Shown piece by piece: positions 7,859-16,313 of a DNA stretch of 45,995 bases. The notes beneath the pieces were generated by a model. It worked only from the letters and a program-made list of their open reading frames with translations, was not told the origin of the DNA and did no database searches. Positions within the stretch are counted from its first letter, which is position 1. Each line of letters begins with the position of its first letter. The position numbers were made by a program, and so were the translations under genes. This DNA is from Deltaproteobacteria bacterium (GTDB lineage Bacteria; Desulfobacterota; Desulfobulbia; Desulfobulbales; JAGXFP01). The DNA lies in NCBI GenBank assembly GCA_020056965.1, contig JAGVGT010000074.1, forward strand, positions 1-45,995, given 5' to 3'.

Positions 7859-8833
7859 ATGATCTCCGCTAAGCCCAAGATAGTCGTAGTCGGGGCGGCC
7901 GGTTTCATCGGCAGACGGCTGTTGACGGCTCTGGCCTCCCGGCCTGGACAGCGGCTTCGGGCCCTCGTCCACCGGCAAGGGTTGGCGTCTGTCCCTGGCC
8001 TCGATCTCGAAGCTGTCGCGGGCGACCTGCTTGTCCCGGCCACCCTTGAGAAACTGGTTGAGCCGGGCTCTCTGGTGATCAACCTCTCTTATCTGGCGGC
8101 CCATACTCGCGCCGAAAATCTGGCGGCGATGGAGAACCTGGTTGATGCCTGTATCCGGGGCGGGGCGGGGCGGCTGGTCCACTGCAGCACGGCAGTGGTC
8201 GCTGGCAAAACCGGTCCCGGCCTGGTCGATGAGCAAACCCCCTGTCGGCCGGTTTCTGAGTACGAAAAAACCAAACTGGTGATTGAAGAAGTCCTGCTCC
8301 GGCGCGCCCGGGGATATTTCCCGGTCGCCATTCTGCGGCCCACCGCCGTATTTGGGCCTGGCGGCCGCAATCTGCTCAAGCTGGCCGATGGTTTGTGCCT
8401 GGGCAAGGGGCTGGGCAACTACCTCAAGGCGTGCCTCTTCAACCGGCGCAGAATGAACCTGGTCTGCCTGGACAACGTGGTCGCTGCCCTGATCTTTCTG
8501 GCCGACTCCGGGCCGGAAACCGCAGGGCAGGCCTTCATTATTGCCGATGATGACTCCCCCCTTAACAACTACCGGGACCTGGAGGCGATCCTGCGGAAGA
8601 AACTGGCGGTGGCGCCGTACCCTCTGCCCATCATCCCGCTACCGGCCGGAATTCTGCGGACTCTGCTGAATCTTGCCGGCCGGCCCACGGCCGATCCCGA
8701 GGTTAGCTACAGTTGCGCGAAAATAGCCGCCTTGGGCTTTGAAAGGCCCTGTGCCTTGGCGGAAGGGATCGAACAATTTACCGGTTGGTACCGCCAGGAA
8801 GGTCTGGGGCGGTATGGGGAGACTGCCGGGTGA
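7859..8833 (+). CDS. NAD-dependent epimerase/dehydratase (extended SDR)
   Basis: Extended short-chain dehydrogenase with VVGAAGFIGRRLL as the N-terminal nucleotide motif and YEKTK as the YxxxK catalytic pair, followed by LRPTAVFGPGG. This is the usual layout of nucleotide-sugar epimerases, dehydratases or reductases. In this operon it should modify an NDP-sugar precursor, but the exact reaction is not set by sequence. The ATG at 7859 is preferred over a TTG two codons upstream. It ends in a 4-nt overlap with the next glycosyltransferase. Confidence 0.8.
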   Translation: MISAKPKIVVVGAAGFIGRRLLTALASRPGQRLRALVHRQGLASVPGLDLEAVAGDLLVPATLEKLVEPGSLVINLSYLAAHTRAENLAAMENLVDACIRGGAGRLVHCSTAVVAGKTGPGLVDEQTPCRPVSEYEKTKLVIEEVLLRRARGYFPVAILRPTAVFGPGGRNLLKLADGLCLGKGLGNYLKACLFNRRRMNLVCLDNVVAALIFLADSGPETAGQAFIIADDDSPLNNYRDLEAILRKKLAVAPYPLPIIPLPAGILRTLLNLAGRPTADPEVSYSCAKIAALGFERPCALAEGIEQFTGWYRQEGLGRYGETAG

Positions 8834-10011
8834 AGGTTCTCAATGTCATTCAGCTGCTAGATCCTCACCGGGGTGGGGGTACCGTCGAGCGCACCGTGCA
8901 GATGAGCCGGCATCTGGTTCGGCAAGGTGTGGAGTGCACCGTCCTGACCAGCGATCTTGGTCTTTCCGCCGAACGGCGAAGGGAAATGGCCGGGGTGGCA
9001 GTGGTGGCCTTCCCCAGCCTGAATAGCCGCTTCTACCTGCCGCGATTTTCCTGGCGCCGGATCCGGGAACTGGTCGGCGTGGCCGACGTGGTTCACCTGA
9101 TGAACCACTGGACCCTGCTCAACGTCTTGGTCTATTGGGAAATCCGTCGGCAGGGCAAACCCTATGTGATCTGCCCGGCCGGGGCGCTCCCGGTGGTGGG
9201 CCGCTCCCGGTTGCTGAAAAAAATATATAATCTGCTGATCGGTAAGGCCATCGTCCGCAATGCTGATTGGATGATCGCCGTGGCCGCTAACGAGGTGCCG
9301 GAATATCTGCGCTACGGGGGCAGAACCGAACGGGTGGCGGTGATCCCCAACGGCATCGACCGTGGTGATTTTATCGCTAGCGATCGCGCCGGCTTTCTGG
9401 CCCGCCATGGGTTGCCGGACCGTCCCCTGGTCCTGTTCATGGGGCGCCTGAACTGGATCAAGGGGCCCGACCTCCTGCTTCGCGCCTTCCTGGCGCTGGA
9501 CCGGCGATTTTCCCAGTGGCAGCTGGTCATGGTTGGTCCGGATGAAGGGCTTGGCAGTGAACTGCAAGCGCTGGTGAAATCGGCCGGGGCGGAAGAGCGG
9601 GTCTTTTTCCCCGGCTTTCTCGGGGGGACCGAGAAGTCGTGCGCCTATCATGCCGCCGACCTGCTGGTGATTCCCTCCCGCCATGAAGCCATGTCCATTG
9701 TCGCCCTGGAGGCCGGGATCTGCGGGACCCCGGTCCTGCTTACCGACCAATGCGGCTTTCCCGCCGTTGTTGCATCCGGTGGCGGCCTGGAGGTGGCGGC
9801 CACGGTGGCGGCACTGCAGGCCGGATTGGCAACCATGTTGGCCCTGGCGCCGGCGCAACGACGCCGCATGGGAGAGCGGTTGCTGGCCCTGGTCGAGGGC
9901 GAATACCTCTGGGAGACGGTGGTGCGGAGGTTCATGGCGATTTATGAAGGGTTGCGGGCGGCCGGTAAAGGTAACCGCGATTTTGACGCCCGGACCGAGG
10001 AGAAGGCATGA
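8830..10011 (+). CDS. Family 4 glycosyltransferase
   Basis: GT-B fold glycosyltransferase of 393 residues. The N-terminal domain starts VLNVIQLLDPHRGGGTVE and the C-terminal donor-binding domain shows LFMGRLNWIKGPDLLLRAF and the ExxxxxxxE-type signature near PSRHEAMSIVALEAG. It probably acts as a retaining transferase adding one O-antigen sugar in the cytoplasm. The GTG at 8830 overlaps the preceding stop and fits the family N-terminus; the longer in-frame extension to 8785 lies within the upstream gene. Its stop overlaps the next ATG by 4 nt, so translation is probably coupled. Confidence 0.88.
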   Translation: MKVLNVIQLLDPHRGGGTVERTVQMSRHLVRQGVECTVLTSDLGLSAERRREMAGVAVVAFPSLNSRFYLPRFSWRRIRELVGVADVVHLMNHWTLLNVLVYWEIRRQGKPYVICPAGALPVVGRSRLLKKIYNLLIGKAIVRNADWMIAVAANEVPEYLRYGGRTERVAVIPNGIDRGDFIASDRAGFLARHGLPDRPLVLFMGRLNWIKGPDLLLRAFLALDRRFSQWQLVMVGPDEGLGSELQALVKSAGAEERVFFPGFLGGTEKSCAYHAADLLVIPSRHEAMSIVALEAGICGTPVLLTDQCGFPAVVASGGGLEVAATVAALQAGLATMLALAPAQRRRMGERLLALVEGEYLWETVVRRFMAIYEGLRAAGKGNRDFDARTEEKA

Positions 10012-11240
10012 AGCTTCTCATCGTAAGCCAGTACTTCTGGCCGGAGGAATTCCGGATCAACGAAGTAGCCGCGAGCTTGCTGGAGAAAGGTGTTGAGGTC
10101 GAAGTGCTGACCGGCAAACCCAACTATCCCCAAGGCGAGATCTTCCCCGGCTACCGGGCCAGGGGCTGTCTGCGGGAGGCGCACCGGGGGATCGGGATTA
10201 CTCGCATCCCTCTGATCCCCAGGGGCCGCAAGTCCTGGCGTCTGGCCGCCAATTACCTCTCTTTTGTCTGCTCCGGCCTGATCTTTGCCCCGTTGCTGTT
10301 GCGGGGAAAAAAGTTTGAGGTGATTTTCGTCTATGCGCCCTCGCCGATTCTGCAGGCCATTCCGGCGCTTTTTCTGGGTTGGTTGAAGGGGTGTCCGGTG
10401 GTCTTGTGGGTGCAGGATCTCTGGCCGGAGAGTCTGGCGGCGACCGGGCATGTGCGGAACCGTTTCGCGCTCGGACTGGTGGGGCAGGTGGTGCGTTTCA
10501 TCTATCGCCATGTCGATCTGCTGCTGGTCCAATCCGAGGCGTTTATCACGCCGGTCGAAGCACTGGCATCGGGGACCCCGGTGAGGTATTATCCGAACTC
10601 GGTCGATGCGAGTTTCTCGCGGCCGGCGACGGGGGCGGGGCCGGAAATTGCCGGTTTGACCGGCGGTTTCTCGGTGCTGTTCGCCGGCAATCTCGGCAAC
10701 GCCCAGGCGGTCGAGGTGATTGTCGAGGCGGCGACGCTGCTGAAAGGGCATGCGGCCGACCTCCAGTTTGTGGTATTGGGAGAGGGGAGCCGCCGGGAGT
10801 GGCTGCTGCGGGAGGTCAAAAAGCGGGGGCTTACCAACCTGCACCTGCCCGGCCGCTTTCCGGTCGAGACCATGCCGGGCCTGATGCAGCAGGCCTCGGT
10901 CCTGCTGGTGACCCTGGCCGACCGGGCGATCTTCCGGGCCACCATCCCCAGCAAGGTCCAGGCCTATCTGGCGGCGGGGCGGCCGATAATCGCCTGCCTC
11001 AACGGTGCAGGGGCCAAGCTGGTCACCACTGCCGGGGCTGGATTGGCGGTGCCGGCCGAGGATGGCCCCGCCCTGGCGGCGGCGATCTTGCAGCTTTACC
11101 ACCTGGCACCGCCGGAGCGCGCGGCCATGGGCGCACGGGGCCGGGCCTATTATGAGCAACATTTCGCCCACGGGATGCTGATCGAACAGTTGCTCGACCA
11201 GTTGCGTACCGTGGGCGAGCCGGGAGAAAAATCAACATGA
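10008..11240 (+). CDS. WbuB-like family 4 glycosyltransferase
   Basis: GT4 enzyme of 410 residues resembling WbuB, the L-FucNAc/L-QuiNAc-type transferase found beside fnlABC genes in enterobacterial O-antigen loci. It shows the family opening LIVSQYFWPEEFRINE, a PNYPQGEI segment, VLWVQDLWPES, and a C-terminal donor domain with VLFAGNLGNAQ. Finding it directly upstream of a reductase-dehydratase-epimerase set for the same sugar class supports that role. It overlaps both neighbours by 4 nt. Specificity is inferred from context. Confidence 0.85.
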   Translation: MKLLIVSQYFWPEEFRINEVAASLLEKGVEVEVLTGKPNYPQGEIFPGYRARGCLREAHRGIGITRIPLIPRGRKSWRLAANYLSFVCSGLIFAPLLLRGKKFEVIFVYAPSPILQAIPALFLGWLKGCPVVLWVQDLWPESLAATGHVRNRFALGLVGQVVRFIYRHVDLLLVQSEAFITPVEALASGTPVRYYPNSVDASFSRPATGAGPEIAGLTGGFSVLFAGNLGNAQAVEVIVEAATLLKGHAADLQFVVLGEGSRREWLLREVKKRGLTNLHLPGRFPVETMPGLMQQASVLLVTLADRAIFRATIPSKVQAYLAAGRPIIACLNGAGAKLVTTAGAGLAVPAEDGPALAAAILQLYHLAPPERAAMGARGRAYYEQHFAHGMLIEQLLDQLRTVGEPGEKST

Positions 11241-12091
11241 GAATACTGGTGCTGGGGGCTACCGGCATGCTCGGCAATGCCATGCTGCGGGTGTTGAGCG
11301 AGCAGACCGACTGGCAGGTGCGGGGGACGATTCGTTCGGCCGGGGCCAAACGCTTTTTCCCGGCCGGCCTTGCCGGCCAGCTGCTGGCCGGCGTCGATGT
11401 CGAGCAGCCCGATTCCCTTTTGCAGGCCTTCATTCAGGTTCGCCCTGAGGTGGTGATCAACTGTATCGGCCTGGTCAAACAGCTGGCCGATGCCGAAGAC
11501 CCGTTGCAGGCCATTCCGATTAACGCGCTGTTGCCGCACCGGCTGGCCCGGCTTTGCGAGCTGGTGGGGGCGCGGCTGATCCATCCGAGCACCGATTGCG
11601 TCTTTTCCGGCGAGCTGGGCAACTATCGCGAGGCCGACCCCCCGGATGCCCGCGACCTTTATGGCCGCTCGAAATTACTGGGGGAGGTGGGCTATCCCCA
11701 CTCCGTCACCCTGCGCACCTCGATCATCGGCCATGAGCTCCAGAGCGCCCATGGCCTGGTCGGCTGGTTCCTGGCCCAGTCCGATAGTTGTCGCGGTTTT
11801 ACCAGGGCGATCTTCTCGGGGTTGCCTACCGTTGAACTGGCGCGGGTCATCCGGGACGTGGTGATCCCGCGCCCGGAGCTGAGCGGGGTCTATCATGTCG
11901 CCGCCGCGCCGATTAGCAAATATGAGCTCTTGCAACTGGTCGCCGAGGTTTATAAAAAGAAGATCGAAATCATCCCCAGCGAAGAGCTGGTGATCGACCG
12001 CTCGCTTAATGCTGACCGGTTCCGGGCCGCCACCGGCTATGTGGCGCCTGCCTGGCCGGAATTGATCCAGTTGATGCATACCTATAAATAG
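11237..12091 (+). CDS. RmlD/WbvR-like NDP-4-keto-sugar reductase
   Basis: SDR of 284 residues of the dTDP-4-dehydrorhamnose reductase type: LGATGMLGNAML, STDCVFSG and YGRSK (YxxxK). It precedes a FnlA/CapE-like dehydratase and a FnlC/CapG-like 2-epimerase, so it should be the C4-reductase of that pathway. It lacks the C-terminal cupin domain and the about 370-residue length of FnlB/CapF. This fits the WbvR type, leading to UDP-L-RhaNAc and then UDP-L-QuiNAc, better than the UDP-L-FucNAc branch. That distinction is inference. It overlaps the upstream gene by 4 nt. Confidence 0.82.
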   Translation: MRILVLGATGMLGNAMLRVLSEQTDWQVRGTIRSAGAKRFFPAGLAGQLLAGVDVEQPDSLLQAFIQVRPEVVINCIGLVKQLADAEDPLQAIPINALLPHRLARLCELVGARLIHPSTDCVFSGELGNYREADPPDARDLYGRSKLLGEVGYPHSVTLRTSIIGHELQSAHGLVGWFLAQSDSCRGFTRAIFSGLPTVELARVIRDVVIPRPELSGVYHVAAAPISKYELLQLVAEVYKKKIEIIPSEELVIDRSLNADRFRAATGYVAPAWPELIQLMHTYK

Positions 12092-12104
12092 ATCTGGAGT
12101 GCAT

Positions 12105-13115
12105 ATGTTCAAAGACAAGGTATTGATGATCACCGGCGGGACCGGCTCCTTCGGCAACACCGTACTCAAACGGTTCCTCACCACCGAGGTGCGCGAAATC
12201 CGCATCTTCAGCCGCGACGAGAAGAAGCAGGAAGAGATGCGGATCGCCATCAACAACCCCAAACTGAAATTCTATATCGGCGATGTCCGCAACTACGACA
12301 GCATCCACCAGGCCATGAAGGGGGTGGATTATGTCTTCCACGCTGCCGCCTTGAAACAGGTGCCCTCCTGCGAGTTCTATCCGATGGAGGCGGTGCGCAC
12401 CAACGTGCTCGGCTCGGAAAACGTGATGTCGGCGGCCATTGCCCGCGGCGTCAAGCGCTTGGTGATGTTGAGCACCGACAAGGCGGTCTACCCGATCAAC
12501 GCCATGGGCATCTCCAAGGCGATGATGGAAAAGTTCCTGGTCGCCAAGGCCCGCATGCAGGATCAGGGTGAGACTGTCCTCTGCGCCACCCGCTACGGCA
12601 ACGTGATGGCCTCGCGCGGCTCGGTCATCCCCCTCTTTGTCGCCCAGCTCAAAGAGGGCAAGCCGCTCACCGTCACTGATCCGAACATGACCCGCTTCCT
12701 GATGTCGCTGGAGGATTCGGTTGATCTGGTCCTGTACGCCTTTGAGCATGGCAAACAGGGTGACATCTTCGTGCAGAAGGCGCCGGCCTCGACGGTCGCC
12801 GATCTGGCCCAGGCGCTGCAGGAACTTTTTAATAAGAACAATCCAATCCGGGTCATCGGTACCCGGCACGGCGAGAAGCTCTATGAGTCGCTGATCTCGC
12901 GCGAGGAGATGGCTAAGGCCGAGGATCTCGGCGGTTACTTTCGCATCCCGGCCGACAACCGCGATCTCAACTATGCGCAGTATTTCAGCGAGGGCGAGGA
13001 GCGGATCTCGCATCTGGACGACTACACTTCGCACAACACCGAAAGGTTGGCTGTCGAACAAGTCAAAACCTTGTTGCTGAAACTGGATTTCATTCAGGAA
13101 GAACTCCATGCTTAA
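12105..13115 (+). CDS. UDP-GlcNAc 4,6-dehydratase/epimerase, FnlA/CapE/WbvB-like
   Basis: SDR of 336 residues converting UDP-GlcNAc by 4,6-dehydration with 3,5-epimerisation, the first step to L-configured 2-acetamido-6-deoxy sugars. Seen are MITGGTGSFGNTVL, the STDKAVYPINAMG segment and MGISK, where the usual tyrosine of YxxxK is methionine, as in the SMK-type soluble dehydratases CapE/WbjB. TGGAG at 12095-12099 places the start at the ATG at 12105 rather than an in-frame GTG at 12099. Its end overlaps the 2-epimerase by 8 nt. Confidence 0.9.
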   Translation: MFKDKVLMITGGTGSFGNTVLKRFLTTEVREIRIFSRDEKKQEEMRIAINNPKLKFYIGDVRNYDSIHQAMKGVDYVFHAAALKQVPSCEFYPMEAVRTNVLGSENVMSAAIARGVKRLVMLSTDKAVYPINAMGISKAMMEKFLVAKARMQDQGETVLCATRYGNVMASRGSVIPLFVAQLKEGKPLTVTDPNMTRFLMSLEDSVDLVLYAFEHGKQGDIFVQKAPASTVADLAQALQELFNKNNPIRVIGTRHGEKLYESLISREEMAKAEDLGGYFRIPADNRDLNYAQYFSEGEERISHLDDYTSHNTERLAVEQVKTLLLKLDFIQEELHA

Positions 13116-14232
13116 AGTCATGACCATCGTTGGGACCAGGCCCGAACTGATCAAAATGAGCCGGGTAATCGCCGAGTTTGACCGCCACACCAGGCACGTT
13201 CTGGTCCACACCGGCCAGAACTACGATTATGAACTCAACCAGATCTTTTTCGACGACCTGGGGATCCGCAAGCCGGACCATTTCCTGGCGGCGGTGGGCG
13301 AGAATGTCGCCCAAACCATTGCCCGGGTGATTGAAAAGTCCGATGAAGTCATGGAAAAGGAACAGCCGGACGCGTTGATGCTCTACGGCGACACCAACTC
13401 CTGCCTGGCGGTGATCGCCGCCAAGCGGCGTAAGATTCCTGTTTTTCACATGGAGGCGGGCAACCGCTGCTTCGACCAGCGGGTGCCGGAGGAGCTGAAC
13501 CGCAAGGTGCTCGATCACTTAAGCGACATCAATCTGGTCCTGACCGAACACGCCCGCCGCTATCTGCTGGCCGAAGGGATTCGTCCCGAGACCATCATCA
13601 AGACCGGCTCGCACATGCGCGAGGTCCTGGACCACTATCTGCCGAAAATACGCCAGTCGGAGGTCTTGACTCGCATGGGGCTGGAGGAGGGCAAATTCTT
13701 CATCGTCAGCGCCCACCGTGAGGAAAACGTCGATTCCCCGGGGAACTTGGCGGACCTGCTTGATACCTTGAACGCTCTGGCCGAGACATACGGCCATCCT
13801 CTCATCTTCTCCACCCATCCCCGGACCCGCAAGCGGTTGGACGACCTGGCCCCGGGCGCCATGCATCCCTTGATCAGTTTCCTCAAACCCTTCGGTTTCT
13901 GCGACTACGTCCGCCTGCAGATGGCGGCCCTGTGCGTGGTCTCGGACAGCGGCACCATCACCGAGGAGGCCTCATTGCTCAACCTGCCGGCGATTACCAT
14001 CCGCAACGCGCACGAGCGGCCGGAAGGCATGGACGTCGGCACCCTGATCATGAGCGGTCTTAAGAAGGAACGGGTGCTGGATGCGGTGCGGGTCATCACC
14101 GCCCAGCACGACCGAGGCCGGTCGGTGATGACCCCGGTGCCGGATTACGAGGCTGGACCTGTATCAAAACAGGTGTTGCGCGTGGTCATAAGCTACGTGG
14201 ACTACGTAAACCGCACGGTCTGGTCCCGGTAA
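13108..14232 (+). CDS. UDP-HexNAc 2-epimerase, FnlC/CapG/WbvD-like
   Basis: WecB-family non-hydrolysing epimerase of 374 residues. It has the family start VMTIVGTRPELIKMS, VHTGQNYD, the GDTNSCLA loop, HMEAGNRCFD, SAHREEN and SDSGTITEEA. In the Fnl/Wbv pathways this enzyme inverts C2 of the 6-deoxy-talose or rhamnose-type intermediate to give UDP-L-FucNAc or UDP-L-QuiNAc. It is placed last of a three-gene module and overlaps the dehydratase by 8 nt. The pathway subtype depends on the reductase and is more likely QuiNAc here. Confidence 0.9.
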   Translation: MLKVMTIVGTRPELIKMSRVIAEFDRHTRHVLVHTGQNYDYELNQIFFDDLGIRKPDHFLAAVGENVAQTIARVIEKSDEVMEKEQPDALMLYGDTNSCLAVIAAKRRKIPVFHMEAGNRCFDQRVPEELNRKVLDHLSDINLVLTEHARRYLLAEGIRPETIIKTGSHMREVLDHYLPKIRQSEVLTRMGLEEGKFFIVSAHREENVDSPGNLADLLDTLNALAETYGHPLIFSTHPRTRKRLDDLAPGAMHPLISFLKPFGFCDYVRLQMAALCVVSDSGTITEEASLLNLPAITIRNAHERPEGMDVGTLIMSGLKKERVLDAVRVITAQHDRGRSVMTPVPDYEAGPVSKQVLRVVISYVDYVNRTVWSR

Positions 14233-14263
14233 CGGCCGGACCTTCAACTATCATTCTGCCGCC

Positions 14264-15268
14264 ATGAAAGAACAGGTTTTGGTTACCGGCGCCACTGGTT
14301 TTGTCGGACGCAGGCTTTGTCAGGTTCTGGCGGAGCGGGGTTGGGAGGTTCTGGCCGGGGTGAGAGCGGCGGGCGCCGTGGCTCCAGCGGAATCGGCAGG
14401 AATCAGGTTCGTCGAGATCGGTAACCTGGAAGATAATGCCAACCGGACTCCGTTGCTGGCCGGCTGCCGGGCCGTGGTCCATCTGGCCGGGCGGGTCCAT
14501 GTTATGCGCGATTCCGCCGCCGATCCCCTGGCCCAGTATTTGGCCACCAATACCGAGGCCACCCGTAAACTTGCCGAGGCGGCGGCGCAAGCTGGGGTGC
14601 GCCGTTTTATTCTGGTCAGCACCATCAAGGTTAGCGGTGAGGGTTCGCCAACCTCGGGTGTCGCGGCGGATGGCGGTCGGATCTGGCCGGAAGACATGCC
14701 AATGGCCCCCGAGGGCCCATACGCGGTTTCCAAGGCCCGGGCCGAAGAGGCGTTGGTGGACGTTTGCCGGCGGACCGGGATGGAGTTTGTGGTCATCCGT
14801 CCGCCCCTGATTTACGGGCCGGGGGGGCGGGCCAACTTCTTGAGCCTGCTCCGGCTGGTCGATCGGGGTTTGCCCCTGCCCCTGGCCAGGCTGGACAACC
14901 GCCGCAGCCTGCTGGGGGTGGGCAATCTGGCCGACTTTATCGGTTGCTGCCTGGACCATTCCACCGCGGCCAACCAGATCTTTCAGGTGGCCGACCGCGA
15001 GGCATTTTCCACCCCTGGGCTGATCCGCGCCCTGGCCCTGGCCCTGGGCCGTCCGGCCCGGTTGTTTCCTTTTCCAGCCGCCTTGTTCAAGGCCGGCCTG
15101 ATTGCCTTGGGTCGGCGCCCGGTCTGGGATCGCCTGGCCGGCTCGTTGACGGTTGATCCCGGCAAGGCTGAAGCGCTCCTCGGTTGGCGGCCCCCGGTTG
15201 CCTTCGCCGATGAACTGGCGGCCACCGCGACCTGGTACCGGCAACCAGCGGCCCGGGGAGGCGAGTGA
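14264..15268 (+). CDS. WbpV-like NDP-sugar 4-reductase/epimerase
   Basis: Extended SDR of 334 residues with VTGATGFVGRRLC, a serine-containing STIKVSG segment and YAVSK, followed by IRPPLIYGPGGRANF. The order SDR, WecA-like initiating transferase, membrane 4,6-dehydratase matches wbpV-wbpL-wbpM of Pseudomonas O-antigen loci, where WbpV reduces the WbpM 4-keto product to UDP-D-QuiNAc. UDP-D-FucNAc (WbpK-type) is the main alternative. It overlaps the next gene by 1-4 nt. Confidence 0.82.
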   Translation: MKEQVLVTGATGFVGRRLCQVLAERGWEVLAGVRAAGAVAPAESAGIRFVEIGNLEDNANRTPLLAGCRAVVHLAGRVHVMRDSAADPLAQYLATNTEATRKLAEAAAQAGVRRFILVSTIKVSGEGSPTSGVAADGGRIWPEDMPMAPEGPYAVSKARAEEALVDVCRRTGMEFVVIRPPLIYGPGGRANFLSLLRLVDRGLPLPLARLDNRRSLLGVGNLADFIGCCLDHSTAANQIFQVADREAFSTPGLIRALALALGRPARLFPFPAALFKAGLIALGRRPVWDRLAGSLTVDPGKAEALLGWRPPVAFADELAATATWYRQPAARGGE

Positions 15269-16299
15269 TGGGCGATTGGTGGCTGCTGCCCCTAGTGCTG
15301 CTCACCGCCTTCCTGATGACCGGGCTGATCCGCCGCGGGGCCGGGCGGGTCGCTCTTCTCGATATCCCCAATCAGCGCAGCTCGCACACCACCCCCACCC
15401 CGCGGGGCGGCGGACTGGCCATTGCCGGCGCCTTCACATTGGGGACCATCGGGCTGGTCGCCAGTGCCCCCCTTGACCAGGCCGGCTTTCCGCTCCTGCT
15501 GCTCCTTACCTCCTTGCTGGTGGCCGGGGTCGGCCTCTGGGACGACCTGCGCCAGCTTTCGGCGGGCCGGCGGATTTTGGTCCATCTGCTGGCCGCACTC
15601 CTGCTGGTTTGGGGGTTGTGTCGCGGCGGTCCGGAATCCTGGGCCCTTGAACCGTTGGCGCTGCTCGGCGGTCTCGGGCTGGTTCTGGTCGTGGTCTGGA
15701 GCCTGAATCTCTTCAACTTCATGGATGGGATCGACGGTCTGGCGGCTGGCGAGGCGGCTTTTGTGGCCGGCAGTGCTGCTTTACTTCTTTCGTGGCGGGG
15801 CGATTTCCCGGAGATTCAGCTGCTATTACTGTTGGCGACGGCCTGCCTGGGTTTCCTGGTCTGGAACTGGCCGCCGGCCCGGATCTTCATGGGCGATGTC
15901 GGCAGCGGTTTCCTGGGCTTCGTTCTGGCCGGACTGGCCCTGCGGACCGCGATTTTCAGGGCCGACCTGCCGCTGGCCTGCTGGCTGATCCTGCCCGGGG
16001 TCTTTCTGGCCGATGCCACCTTTACCCTGCTCAGGCGGATGGCAAGACGCGAGAGATGGTACGACGCCCACCGTAGTCACGCCTACCAACAGGCCGCCGC
16101 CCGATCCGGCAGCCACCGGTCGGTGACCCTGGCGGTGCTGGCCATAAACCTCTTCTGGCTGTTGCCCCTTTCCTTTCTATGTGTCATATTGCCGGGATTC
16201 GATGTGCCCCTGGTCATTCTGGCCTACCTGCCGCTGCTGGCTCTGGCCATTAAATTTAACGCCGGCGGCGCCCAATCAGCCGTAAGCGCCAGAGGTTGA
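15268..16299 (+). CDS. WbpL/WecA-like undecaprenyl-phosphate glycosyl-1-phosphate transferase
   Basis: Polytopic membrane enzyme of the MraY/WecA superfamily, 343 residues with about ten hydrophobic segments. Motifs in order: [13 protein letters not shown] after the first helix, [13 protein letters not shown] with the aspartate pair, [26 protein letters not shown] and HRSHAYQ. It should transfer a HexNAc-1-phosphate (D-QuiNAc or D-FucNAc by context) to undecaprenyl phosphate to start repeat-unit assembly. The ATG at 15268 overlaps the upstream stop; a GTG one codon earlier is equally possible. Confidence 0.9.
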   Translation: MGDWWLLPLVLLTAFLMTGLIRRGAGRVALLDIPNQRSSHTTPTPRGGGLAIAGAFTLGTIGLVASAPLDQAGFPLLLLLTSLLVAGVGLWDDLRQLSAGRRILVHLLAALLLVWGLCRGGPESWALEPLALLGGLGLVLVVVWSLNLFNFMDGIDGLAAGEAAFVAGSAALLLSWRGDFPEIQLLLLLATACLGFLVWNWPPARIFMGDVGSGFLGFVLAGLALRTAIFRADLPLACWLILPGVFLADATFTLLRRMARRERWYDAHRSHAYQQAAARSGSHRSVTLAVLAINLFWLLPLSFLCVILPGFDVPLVILAYLPLLALAIKFNAGGAQSAVSARG

Positions 16300-16313
16300 G
16301 ACCGATAGATCTT